NCBI GenBank assembly: GCA_036023115.1
Contig: JAYKKT010000046.1
Coordinates: 5,656,501-5,720,500, forward strand
From: Brasenia schreberi
Lineage: Eukaryota; Streptophyta; Magnoliopsida; Nymphaeales; Cabombaceae
Direction of reading: 5' to 3'
Length of the DNA: 64,000 bases
Position numbers and translations under genes: made by a program
Notes under the pieces: model-generated
The model's input: only the letters and a program-made list of their open reading frames with translations
The model's database searches: none
What the model was told of the DNA's origin: nothing
In this document: one piece after another, positions 40,007 to 52,358 of the stretch
Layout: every line of letters starts with the position of its first letter
Position numbering within the stretch: the stretch's first letter is position 1

Positions 40007-43000
40007 TTACAGGGGCCCAGGGAACGTGCCATTTTCTCTTTGTTCATTCCATCTCTCAATCTGCACCCCCATGCAAAACAACAAGAGATCAAGCAATGCC
40101 GTGGCAGAGACTTCAAGAACCACATATGGAAAACGTAGATGGGCCTGCAAGTTTATAAGCATTACCCATTCACCAGGACAAAGAGCACGATAGTATTTTG
40201 CGAACTTATTGCACTCAGTAGCATCTTCTCCTTTTGCAGCTATGCACCTGCAAGTTTGTTGACAGTATAAGCAAGCGCATTTGGGAGAATAAAAAGAAAC
40301 TTCAGTGCTTGAGGTTAGAAGATTTTGGACTTGGAAAAATGAAATTAGATGAAAAACGAACCTATGGTACTCAATATAGCGTGTGAAGCAGTGTCTTGTT
40401 TGATTTGTTGTAGGAAACCTGAAATCTGCTGGAGCTGTCTCAACCTGAAATTTGAAGGAAATCAGTTCTGATTTGCAAAACACATACCATGCAATGAAAC
40501 TGAAAGTTAGCCCTACAGGAAGAAGTGGTTGGAAAAAAATCAATGTTGTAGATATCAGTGTATCACATGATGTGCACCATCATATTTTATCCAGATACTT
40601 TATCATAAGATACAGGGCCACAACAATACTTGGTTGTATTGCTTCCCTTTCTTTCTTACAGCAAGGACTTGCATATATTATACATTATCAACACTTCGCT
40701 GTATTGCACGAAACGCAAGCTACGCTTCCCACGATATATTGTACATTTCAGTGTGTATTACATGATGGGCATCATCTGCCATATGGGTGTGGGTGTGGGT
40801 GTGGGTGTGGATGTTAGTATGGGCGTAGGTGTAGGACAAGGCAATACACACACATACATATATATAATAAATATAAATCATAAATCTCATAAAATCAAAC
40901 AACAAAACATGGCTTTCATAAGTGAATTCACTAAATGTAATACCCATTTGAGTGTCAAAGCATTAAAAATGTTTTAACATAGTAAGAGTTGGGCATGGGA
41001 GAAAACCAGGTGTCAAGTGCCAAATTGTCCAACATGCGCCACCCGTGTAGAGTGTCTACGTGACATAGCGTATCATATATATTTTATCCATATGATGCTA
41101 TATCATTATATGGCTACATATCGTCATTCAGTATCATAAGATACAGGGCGGTTATCGTCATCCATATTGTGTTGCACAAAATGCAATCTATATATGACAA
41201 AACAAAGATGCATCAAGTTTCCTCCAAGCGAGACGATGACTATATTACCTTCACGGCTGGCCCTGGATCAGCAGCTTCTTGAACTTCAGGTTCTTGTGGC
41301 TCAGAATCATCACTATTTTCCTCAGCAGCAATATTATCAGGTTCTGATGAAGCTACTTCTGAAGCAGCATAAGCAACAACTTGATCAGGTTTCTCTGCAG
41401 CTGCTTCCCGACTACCATCAAAGGCAATAGGATGAGGTTTCACGGGAGCTATTTCCAGGGTAGCATCATCAACAACAGTCTCAGGCTTCTCGGCAGCTAC
41501 TTCTGGAGTATCATCACTAATGACGGTCTCAGGCTTCTCAGCAGCTACTACAGGAGTAGCATTGCTTTCATTTTCTGTTTCTGCTGATACAACGGCAACA
41601 TCTACTGGTCCTTCCTGATGTGCATTCTCCTAGAGTAAATATATAAAACTATCAAAGACCAGAAAAAACTCCGCCCATGAAAGGGATCACCCTTGCATTG
41701 CCGGTCCCAAGCCCGGATAAAGGAGGAGGGTTGTGTTAGGCTTCCGACAGCCAGCGTAAAACTTCGTCGGATTTCTACAACATGGATTACAAAAATTATA
41801 AGCATTGCTTTGGGGCGTCCCCACCTAGCGACGTGCTGTAGAGCCCGAATGCAGTAAGAAGTAAGCAAGGGCCACTACATTTTCGCCCGAATGTAGTGAA
41901 TCAATTGCAGAGAGGGTTCCCACATCATGGACGGGTGTGTGTAAAGAAGTTAGTCCCGCTATATTGCGGCCCGAATGTAGTGAAAATTTTTCAGAGAGGG
42001 TCTCCGCAATTTGATTATGGACGGATGCGGAGGGTAAGGAAGCTAGTCCTAGATAATAAGATTCGTATTGGTTCTTGGAATATCAGAACATTATCGGGTA
42101 AGCTAATGGAGGTGGTAGATACTATGATTTGGAGAAAGATTCATATTATATGTTTACAAGAGACAAAATGGGTTGGAGAAAAAGCAAAGGAGATAGAGGA
42201 TACAGGTTTTAAATTATGGTACTCAGGTAAAGAAAAGGCCCGAAACGGAGTTGGTATTATCATAAATAAAGATTTAAAGGAGTGTAGTAGACATACAACG
42301 ATATGGTGACCGAATCATGACATTGAAATTAATGTTAGGAGCAGAGGTTTTGAATATAGTTTGTGCTTACGCACCCCAAGTAGGACTAGAAGATAGTATA
42401 AAGACAGTTTTTTGGGAAGAGTTAGATAAGGTGTTTCAAAAGATTCCACAAAGGGAGATGATTTGTTTAGGAGGAGATTTAAATGGACATGTCGGTAAAG
42501 AGGCATTAGGATATCAAGGGATTCATGGAAACTTTGGTTATGGGGATATAAACGAGGAAGGTAGGGAGATTTTAAATTTTTCTATGTCATTTGATCTCTT
42601 TATAGTCAATACAATCTTCAAAAAACGAGATGAACATTTAATTACTTATAAGAGTGGCTTATCACAAACACAAATTGATTACTTTATTTGTAGAAAAAAA
42701 GATAGAGCGTGTTGTAAAGATTGTAAGGTAATTCCAGGAGAAAGCTTAACCACCCAACATCGACTTTTAATTATGGATTTACAAATAAAAAAATGGATAA
42801 AGAAGAAAAGAGTGCATCGAGCTATTCGGACTAAATGGTGGAACCTCAAAAGCAAGAAAGAAGATATATTTAAAAAGAAAGTCCTTCAAGGAGATATTTG
42901 GAATTATGTTGGCACACCCTCTGATATGTGGAACAATATGGCTATACATATTAAGAAAGTGGTGAAAGATGTGTTAGGGGTATCTAAGGGAGGTGTACTG

Positions 43001-46000
43001 GCACAAAAAGAAGCTTGGTGGTGGAGTGAAGTAGTACAAAATAAAATCAAGGCAAAGAGGGCATGTTACAAATTACATTATGCTAAGAAAACTAGTGAAA
43101 CTTTAGAAGCTTATAAGAAAGCAAAGAAGGAAGCAAAAAAGGCCGTTAGTGAAGCAAAAACTAAGATTTGGGAGGACTTATATAAAAAACTCAACTCAAA
43201 AGAGGGTGAAAGAGATATTTTTAGGATAGCTAGGGCTAGAGATAAGAAAACTAAAGATCTTAATTATGTTAGATGCATAAAAGACGAGGATGAAAAAATT
43301 CTAGTGGCAAATGATGATATAAGAAATAGATGGAAAAACTATTTTTATAATCTTTTTAATGAAAATAAAGATGTTAGTATTAGTTTAGGAGATTTAGCCA
43401 AGTCAAAAAAGTATATAAAGTTATAAACCACAATTTCTACCGACATATTCAAAAGAATGAAGTCAAAGAGGCTCTTAAACATATGAAGAGTGGTAAATCG
43501 GTAGGACCAGATAATATTCCTATAGAAGTTTGGAAAATACTAGGAGAAATAGGAATCACTTGGCTCACAAGACTATTTAATGAAGTATGGAAAAACCAAA
43601 AGATGCCCGAGGAATGGAGAGCAAGTACACTTATACCCGTATATAAGAACAAGGGAGACATTCAAAATTGTGCGAATTATCGAGGTATCAAGTTAATGAG
43701 TAATACTATGAAATTATGGGAAAGAATTATCGAACGTAGGTTAAGACAAGTATCAAGTACAACAGAGAACCCAATTTGGATTTATGCCAGGTAGATCTAC
43801 TATTGAAGCGATTCACCTTTTGAGACGTCTTATGGAACATTTTAGAGCAAAAAAGAAAGACCTTCACATGATATTTATTGATCTAGAAAAAGCTTATGAT
43901 AGGGTACCGAGGGAGGTTCTTTGGAGAACTTTGGAAAAAAGAGGTATCCCATTGACATATATTAACCTTATAAGAGACATGTATGATGGTGCAAAAACAT
44001 GTGTGAGGACTCATGAAGGAACGACAGACTTCTTTGAAGTTAATATTGGGTTACATCAAGGATCAACTTTAAGTCCATACTTATTTATAATGGTGATGGA
44101 TGAGTTAACAAAACATATTCAAGATGAAGTACCTTGGTGTATGTTATTTGTAGATGACATTGTATTAGTGGAGGAGACTAAGGAAAAAGTTAATAGAAAA
44201 TTGGAACTATGGAGAGAAACATTAGAAAACAAAGGCCTCCGACTTAGTAGAACAAAGACAGACTATATGGAATGTAAGTTTGATCATTTGGCTACTTTAG
44301 AGGACATAGAAATTAAAATTGGCACACATTGCATTCCCCAAAAGGAAAGTTTTAAATACCTAGAGTCAATTTTTCAAAGTGATGGAAGAATTGATGGAGA
44401 TGTTACACATAGAATTAATGCTGGTTGGTTAAAATGGAGAGGAGCATCAAGTATTCTTTGTGATAAGAAGATACCATTAAAATTAAAAGGTAAATATTAT
44501 AGAACAGCAATTAGGCCTGCCATGTTTTATGGTTATGAGTGTTGGGCAGTTAATCATCAACATGTACAAAAGATGTCTGTGACAGAAATGAAGATGTTGA
44601 GATGGATGAGTAGTCATACAAGAAAAGACCGTATACATAATAAGGTTATTAGAAACAAATTAGGAGTGGCACCAATAGAGGATAAAATGAGAGAACATCG
44701 TTTAAGATGGTTTGGACATATAGAAAGAAGATCAAAAGAAGAACCTGTAAGAAGGTTAGAAAAACTAAATTTGGAAAGTATTAAAAGAGGTAGAGGACGA
44801 CCACAAAAGTGTTGGAAAGAAACAATAAAGAATGATCTAGCTTATTGGGAGTTAGCTGCTAACATGGCACACGATAGGGATCTGTGGAAACAAAGAATCC
44901 ATGTAGCCGACCCCGTCTAGTATGGGAAAAGGCTTAGTTGTTGTTGTTGTTGTATCAAAGACCAGAAAAGTTGAAATATATTGGCACTTTGCTAAAATTA
45001 TGTAATAAAGATCAAGGTAGCACTGCTGCGGTATGTACTACACCCAATATGTGAAAGGCCAGGACCCAGGCTATGCAACATATCAGTGCCAAGATGCGTG
45101 AAGTCCTTGTTTTGGTGCTGGCAGTACAAAAGGGGTATAGGCACGTTCATGTTTCCACTGCATATTTACATATAAGATACTTGTGTTATAATTACATGCT
45201 TTACTGTCAAATAATTTCTTTATACAACTCCTCACCCTCAACCCCATTAACATGACACATCAGCTGCACCACTGTAATCGTACTAGCCCACACCTGAAAT
45301 GCGCATCAGCCAGTTTGGATGAGATCAGCTTCTTGGAAAATGTAGCGCATGCTCAAGGGAGGAACTGATCGTGAAGAACACTACCCACATCAGTCCAATT
45401 GAGCTTGCGATCACCTTAGCTTGAAAACGTGTGCTTTGTTGAAACAACTCATTCAGAAGAGATAGGATCCAAATTTTCCAACTCATGCGTTGGTGGAGGG
45501 TAGTAGGTTTACTTTCCTTTCTCTACCCATATTTTATTTCCAATGGAAACCAGACATGATGCCTCAGCATGCTGATTTAAGATTTGACTGAATGTCGTGT
45601 CGGCTTAAATGAGCCAATCTCATAATGGGCTCAAACGAGCCACGGTCAAACTTACTTAATTCATCTTGCAGCAACGTGGTTCTCATTCCAAGAGAATTGG
45701 ATGGTTGGAGGAACTAGCATAGAAAGTGGAAGTTGAATGGTGACAGTCCGAAAAGATTTACCGTGAAAGCAAATAACCCAAGCACCAGGCATACCGACCT
45801 CCAGAACAATATAAAAATGCTGAAAGTCAATGGTTCAACCACGGATGAAACCAGAGACCTTATAGATCTGAATCGGTCAGTAAGATGGGTAGGTACTATA
45901 CACCTATGGAAGATTATGCTCAGAAAGGGAATAAGCCAATCTAAACAGCATCCCAAATGAACTAGGAAAAGAGTGACAAATCCAGTCCGCTACTCTCCAA

Positions 46001-49000
46001 CATACCTAGGAAAGATAAGTGTTGAACTTGCTGTCTGACTGTTTTGTTTCCATACCTTCAAGTAAGAAAGCTGAAAGGAAATTACTACATGATTCTTGTT
46101 CCTTCTCGTATTAAATATGTGAGCTGGTCAAAATTCTAGAAAGCAAATACAGGAAATCCTGTCATTGTATTTGAATATGCAATGTCTAGAAAGACAATAC
46201 TAAAAAGTTCAACCATAGTTCACCTAACTTCAACTTTTGACTTGATTGACAACTTTGGATTGAGATGCAGTTCAACTTTACTTGGTCTTGTATACTCTCG
46301 CCACAAACTATTCTCTTGAATTCAGTTGACAAGTCCTCTATTGATGTCTTAGGAAAGGGATTGTATTTTATGGGGTGGTCTGCCTGAGAAGAGGAGTTTG
46401 ATGGAAGCACAAGAAAAGCTAATCCTAGGAAAAAATAGTTTCCAAAGAGCAAACATTGCATCAGGTAGACAGAGATGGTAAAGCAGGGCTGGAAACACCA
46501 CAGTTGCCCTTCTATAGGATGGAGGGCAACAGAACAGAAGCATCATTCTATCATTTCAAGTTCAGCCCAAGGCAGAAGTTATAGTGGTGCAATACCCCAG
46601 CTCTTGATTGGGGTTCACAACACCGCATTAGGGCAAGACCTTCATATTAAACCTGAAGAACATCAATCTAATTGAAAGCAACCTCCCTCAGGTTGCCCAG
46701 CATCCTAAAGCTTTCATCGGATTAAATGCTATATTGGAAAGGCAAGAAGAAGCGGAGAAAGTAGTAAATTTCTTCTATTCCTCAGTCATGGGTGAAAATG
46801 ACGTGAAGGCCTTAAAATCAAAAGAAGATGATGATCTATAAGTAGGACATGAATAGAAAAAAAGTATATTACTTTGCACTCCCATGGTTTGTAGGTTATA
46901 TTATTTTCTTCCTGAACCCTTTGGAACCAAATGCAAAAGGTTCGCTAACTCTTTGAACCACTCTTGCGCTTTCTGTTTGGTTTAGTGCTAAATGTTTCTG
47001 AGTCAGTAAACACCGCAATATCAGGATTGGTGATCATTAGGAGAAGAATTTTACCTCATAGCTTAGTTCTCTCATGTTAGTGTCTGAAGTACTACTGTCT
47101 GGGTTTTACAAATGCATCACTTGTCTTGGGCAAGCCTCAAGAGGTTTACTAATAAAAACTATCAAAGGGAGTATAGCCTGCCAATGAAATCACAATAACT
47201 TGATTAGGTCTAACTTATTGATTAGGTTACGATTTGAAGTGCTATGGTTCATTTGTATAAAGATTTATGACCCGTTTTCTTGGGAACAAGAAAGAACATT
47301 CCTGACTAGATAATCAAAGATCAAACTTTATTACCATTCAGAAGAAAATTTGATGCCGATGCTCAAAGAGCAAATGCAGTGGGGGCAACCCAAATAGATT
47401 AATTATAACACAGGTCCACAGGAAGATGTGAGAAGCTGGGGAAGTTTAGACTATAGAGAGCCAAAAGGAAGCAGTAGGAAGGGAGACTAAGAGATTTTTA
47501 TCAGATGAATACAAGAAAACAAATCTTATTTGTCAAAAAAAAGGCAAAAAAGTGAAACATAAACTGATGTTAGGAAAAAGAAAGCAAGTCATTTTGAAAA
47601 AGGAAAAGTCCATGAGATGAAACGAGCATCACAAAAGAACAAGTACATGAAATGCCTTCATTGTATCACCATCGAGATCAGCAGCTGCACTATGTGGCTC
47701 TTCTACTATGTAATATGCTTCAAGAAGGGTTGGCTGCTGCATAGCAAGAAAGAAAAATGGTTAAAAAAAATGAATTGATGCCCAGTTTTGATGTTGAAGA
47801 AAAAATTTACTGTTATTCAAGTAAATTCAGATGCAAATATAAAGAGTAGTGTTGCAAATGCATGAACAAATGATAGTAATAAGCTCCCAAGTACTGGGTT
47901 ACACACCCTTGATTAAGGCATTGGCTTAAAAGACTTCGATCTAATACAGATTGTGAGTTCCATATGCCATGGCCTGGATAGAGCAGTAGACTTGCTGGAG
48001 GTAGGTAACTCTTTGGAATTTATACTACAGGCAGCAAAAATGCCTCCCCAACCAGGTTTAGTTTCTCCATGAAATAAAAGAAAGCAAAGGGTTACCTCTG
48101 TAAGAAGATGTGAGGATTTCTGCTCCAACTTCTTACAGAGGTACCTTTTTGTTTCTGTTTTTTATTTGAGCTGATTAGGATTATATTAACCCTTAAACTT
48201 GAGTGTATGCATGCAAACCGTATAAGCCCTAAAAGGCATTAGCAAAATCCTAAAAGATAGAGACTGAGGTCACCGCATTAGGATCCCAAACAGTTCGTCA
48301 ACATGTATGCAACACTTGGTAAAAGAGCATAAGGATTTTATTTGAAATAAGCAGGTGCTCCGCGTTATGGTTTGATTCCGTGGAAAACATGGACTACAAG
48401 ATTTGCAGTCGACAACTACTGGAGAGAAGTCTCCCAATCCTCCGAGTTTCATTTCTAGAAAAAAGTCTCACTTTCAGTATCGGCAGGGCATGGGGGTCTT
48501 AATATTTCAAGAATTTAAGGTGCCTTTGGTTGACATGCTGTGTGCAATGGATTCTCAACGAGAACTGAGAACCCATTTCACTTGGAGCACCAAAAAATGA
48601 GGTACACCTCTCAATGGCAACCCTCATGAGAAAATATTGTCAAGATTTGCTTTGATGAGAGAGGTCATCTCTCACACGAATCAAGAACCATTCTCTCATT
48701 CTGGTGAGATCCGATTCTCCACAGGGCCAATTAAATGCATGTGTTAGCAAGTTAGTTTCTACCATAAGAAGATTGACCACGACCAGACTTCGTTAGAATC
48801 CATCCACAGAAAGTGCACTTGGGTTACTGGGGTATAAAGGTCCCTCTCCTTAGCCAAACGGATGAAGAACAAAGAAAATCGATGAGAAAAATCAAACAAC
48901 AGCTCCATTGTAACATGGAACTCCAATTTCATAGCTACTTATTTTCAAGCTGGCTAGCCTTGTGGAAAACCAGTTCGAACTGCTTTCCGAAGCAATTGCA

Positions 49001-50197
49001 TGTTTGGAGCAACCAAGAGGCCCTAAACACAGTAGGTTCACACAGTATACACAGTCAGAGTAAAAACAATCATGGATTAGGAAAACTTCACGACTGATGA
49101 AGAGTCGTGAAACTTCCTGAAACAGTTGTGTTTGTTAATCAGTCATAGGGGCTAGACTGTTCCCACCAATCTTTACACCCAGTATTGAACTTATGACCTC
49201 CTCGTTCAACTTGAATGCTTTTGAGCCGACCTCGTTGCCAGAAGACTCATGGGGTCCTTCTACGAAGCTTGTATAGAAAATGTATATAAAGTAGATGTTG
49301 CTACCCAGTAAGAGGATCCATTAAGAAGAAATGACGATCACTCGCAGCACCAGATTTTGATCGCTAGCGAGCACATACTCAATCAAGCTTGAGAAGCTAC
49401 CGGCATTTTGCAACCCTAAGGAGAATATCATTGTCTTGCTGCTCAAGTAGCATTTCCTTTTGAGATACAATCTAGGAAATATAGACAGAAATATATCAAT
49501 CCAAAGCTGGACCACAATTGTCATTTTAGGGTTCGTTAACTAATGCAAGTCCCAAGTTTTGCGTCTTTGGGGAAATAGGCTCTACTACAGACCAAGCCTC
49601 AAAGAGTTCAACGTAAAATGATGTGATCGCCAAACCCGTCACCATATAGCATAGCGTGCTTAAAACAAAAGGCTACCGCTTTTAGCGTCAGTAAATCCAA
49701 ATTCTTCCCGAAATTGCACGTATTGAACTCGTAAAATGCCAAGTTTGAGGCAAGATACATACAAAGCATTCCAATGACGGATCCACGTTCTAGAACGAAG
49801 AAAACTATGCAACCGATCGGTCGATTCAATGACCAGCAAGAACAAATCCACAACAAAGGCCGGATATTCTGACCCATCGATCTCAGCACAACGCACCGGC
49901 ATAAATCTCTTCTCGGAACACAAAAGACACATAGTAAACAGGAAAAGACACAATGCTGCACTAAAATCGTTTTACACGCACAAATCGGGTGAATCCGAAA
50001 CCTCGGCTTTCCGATTGCTCAAACGTCAAAATCCTTACACATCGACGAATGAGAGATGCAAAACCGTTAACCACTAACTATCATCACCCACTTGTCACAT
50101 GAAATGGACGAAAAGAAGCATTTGAGACGAGCAACCCTATCGAATCGGAACGAGGCGTTACCAGATTCTCGGGACTGTTCAGCTCTGAATCCGCCAT
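40007..50197 (-). CDS. COX6B: Cytochrome c oxidase subunit 6b (COX6b-1 type, long acidic N-terminus)
   Basis: Minus strand. The four downstream exons are firm and join in phase: 41629-41249, 40444-40362, 40247-40166 and 40060-40007. They encode a 127-residue Ala/Glu/Pro-rich acidic region with imperfect AAEKPETV repeats, then the COX6b core [45 protein letters not shown] and [15 protein letters not shown]. The cysteines of the twin CX9C/CX10C fold (C-F-T-R, R-C, E-C-N, L-C-P) are present. The protein belongs on the intermembrane-space face of complex IV. Two upstream exons are proposed: 50197-50162 ([12 protein letters not shown], donor GTAACG) and 47736-47647 ([12 protein letters not shown]). 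They resemble the start of plant COX6b-1 and keep phase, but the second one's donor is weak. The intron before the acidic exon carries a nearly full-length LINE. Confidence 0.88.
40785..40815. repeat. GTGGGT hexanucleotide microsatellite
   Basis: About four perfect GTGGGT units plus variants, in the COX6b intron between the acidic exon and the first core exon. Confidence 0.9.
42025..42309 (+). pseudogene. LINE endonuclease, first frame segment
   Basis: Start of the LINE polyprotein. It contains the N-terminal exonuclease/endonuclease/phosphatase motifs GSWNIRTL (metal/DNA contact) and LQETKWVG (catalytic Glu). It ends prematurely at a stop (42307-42309) because of a frameshift; the coding continues in the next frame from about 42317. 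Confidence 0.85.
42317..43426 (+). pseudogene. LINE endonuclease C-terminus and linker, second frame segment
   Basis: Holds [26 protein letters not shown] and [12 protein letters not shown], completing the endonuclease fold. A basic lysine-rich linker with a WWWSEVVQ motif leads to the reverse transcriptase. A shift near 43415 ends the frame just before the [11 protein letters not shown] region. Confidence 0.88.
43483..44920 (+). pseudogene. LINE reverse transcriptase and C-terminal region, split by a one-base insertion
   Basis: [16 protein letters not shown] to [16 protein letters not shown] is in one frame. An extra C in the run near 43765 (before FGFMPGRS in sister copies) moves the rest to another frame. 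That part is open for 378 codons from 43784 to the stop at 44920. It has the catalytic aspartates in FIDLEKAYD and LFVDDIVLV and a C-terminal segment ending HVADPV, immediately before the 3' tail. Confidence 0.9.
44970..50161 (-). other. COX6b intronic DNA
   Basis: Introns 1 and 2 of the proposed COX6b gene. Apart from the proposed exon at 47736-47647 there is no further coding sequence I can support. A possible tRNA-like repeat lies at about 49150-49250 (minus), with AGGTCATAAGTTCAATACTG as a B-box-like string. Confidence 0.4.
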
Positions 50198-51370
50198 TGA
50201 CGCTTTCTCCCTCTGAGCGAGACGGCGGCTTCACTGTGGGGTTTGAGATCAATGACGCAATCCAACCACGCGGAGAGATGGGAGGGAGTAAGAAAGAGGA
50301 TCTAACGGTTTCCACGCGAAGACACTGTCCCTTCCTTTCGTCGGGTAGGTGGAATCCCGGGACTGCATTTAGCGAGTGAGAGCGGACTCGCCCTAGTCCC
50401 CCGCCGTCACAATGACACGGCGATGTAAAACATACCATTTACCCAGAAGATACGAATCATCAAGGATGTCAATCTGCATTGCGACATGGCACACTAGCAT
50501 GAAGACCATACGACCCGATGGTGTCTGTGTGAGGGAAACTGTTTCCACCCCAAGTAACACGAAGCAGGTCGTGTTCGGGTTGAATTGTTTTATTACATGA
50601 GCATGAAATGGCACGTCATAAACATGTCACACAATGTGGAACGGTCAATCCTAGTCGGCACTCTAAGCCATATGCAATAGATAAAGAGATTAAGATTACA
50701 ACTAGGAGTGTTCAAGGAACTGCTGCAACCGAACTAACACGTTAGAACCGATGTTTTGGTTTGGTTCTAGATGTCAAACGGTTCGGTTCTAATGACAGAA
50801 ATAATGGGCAATTTGGATAAAAAACCCGAGTCAAACATCTAGAAGAAAGAAAAAAATTTAATACTATATTGAGAAGGCAGGCATAATAAGGAGATCTATT
50901 ACGATTATAAAATGGATCGTAAGGATTTGAATGAAACATAAATTCTTGGCCTTTTTTGTTAAAATCAAGTATGGTATCTGATATTATCATATTAATATGT
51001 GATATGTGACCACATCGTCTTAAATTAATTTCTTTATTGACAGAGGGTGTTGTCTACAACAATCTTTAGCAAAATCCTAAATAAATAGAACTGCAGTTCA
51101 AAACCGAACCAAACTGATTCATGCTACAATTTGACTAGGTTCTCAAAACACCCAAAACCGCAAGTAATGGTATGGTTTGAGGTTGAGGTTAGAACTGAAC
51201 CAAACCGTGAATATCTACTTATGATAACACCAAAACTCATGTTAAACCAAGTACATGAACCACAACCTTGAGCTGGAGTTCCAGTTCCGTGTAGTCCTGG
51301 CCTCGTAATCCCGAGACTCCGAAAAGCAGACCCCCAAATAGGATCCTCATGGAGGCATGTTGTGGACCAT
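50198..51370. other. COX6b upstream region and GAACCG-type repeat
   Basis: 50198-50440 is GC-richer than its surroundings and would hold the COX6b leader and promoter. About 50730-51260 contains repeated AACCGAACCAAACCG-like strings related to those near 17690-18450. Confidence 0.4.
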
Positions 51371-51379
51371 ACCTAGCCA

Positions 51380-51497
51380 TAATAGCTTCCTTGGTTAGGG
51401 AATGAACTCACAAGTTGAAGGTCATGAGTTAAACACATGGGGGGTCGATCAGTATTCAGGCCTTGGCGTCTCCATTGTACCGAAAAAGAAAACTACA
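51380..51497 (+). repeat. SINE-like tRNA-derived element
   Basis: A box A-like AATAGCTTCCTTGGTTAGGG is followed by ACTCACAAGTTGAAGG and a box B-like CATGAGTTAAACAC. It ends in CATTGTACCGAAAAAGAAAA, an A-rich 3' end like that of the element at 58295-58428. The head matches the minus-strand element at 6745-6860. Confidence 0.55.
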
Positions 51498-52358
51498 ATA
51501 TGGCTTGACCCCAAGGGCACAAGATTCGAAGACATTCTTATTTATTTGCTTTTATTATTTAGTCATAGTGATTTTATTTACTTCCCGTCCCGAGTGCATT
51601 GCCCATGCGGCTGCCCACACACACATACAAACACACACAAATAAGTTGATTAGAATGGCAAGGAGATCCCCACAATTATCACTCATTTGATGTAGATTGC
51701 TAAACAAGCAAATTTACTAGTATTACAGTTCCAGCAAACTATGGAGAACAAATGCTTACCCTAAAATGCATCAGTATAGTTCTTAATTTCTCATAGCGCT
51801 TCCAACACAATCAAACACAATCATTTTCTTTCAACTGAAACTAAATCACCAGTCCCACTTAGGATCTCTTCTAATATACATCTGCTGGTGTGCAATCACA
51901 CTTAGTAAAGCATTAAAATATTAGCATCATGGAGAAGACGATACCACAAGGCAGAAACTCCACTCCACAGCAGACAGATGATTGCAAGATCTCAGTTTCA
52001 AATGCAGATTCAGTAAATTGATGAAAGAATCCCTTCAAAACGAAAAGGGTTCGAACCTTATCACCGCCTGTTTGCACCGACATCGGGAATGGTCACTACA
52101 ATTGATATCACACAAAGAGAAAAGGAGGTGAAAGTCGATGCCGATGACCATCATACAAATCCAAAAAAACATGTAAAAGCCAATCCTGATGACTCAACTG
52201 CTTTGATTTCCTCAGTATTGCAAAACAACAGCATTTCGCTATTGTGAATCATGAGCAGGAAAGATCACATTATCTTGTGATGCTGCTCTTGAAAATGAAC
52301 GCCAAAGTTGTAAAGGCAAAATGACAACCACAAACAAGCATCCCCTGTGCCAGAAAAC
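51498..52358. other. 3' flank of the WEB-family gene
   Basis: No separate gene is recognisable. A short (CA)n run lies near 51618-51640. Confidence 0.45.

Larger units (their letters stand above)
41667..44952 (+). mobile_element. Nearly full-length RTE-clade LINE with 16-bp target-site duplication
   Basis: About 3.29 kb, flanked by ATCAAAGACCAGAAAA at 41651-41666 and 44954-44969 (17 bp if the preceding T is counted). A 5' leader of about 350 bp is followed by one long coding region. The apurinic endonuclease part starts at the ATG at 42025, with [30 protein letters not shown] and the catalytic histidine in LTTQHRLL. The reverse transcriptase has [27 protein letters not shown] and LFVDDIVLV. 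There is no ORF1 and no poly(A); the element ends in TTG repeats. Both traits are typical of the RTE clade. Three single-base shifts (about 42300, 43415 and 43765) break the frame, so this copy is inactive. It sits antisense to COX6b in an intron. Confidence 0.96.
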
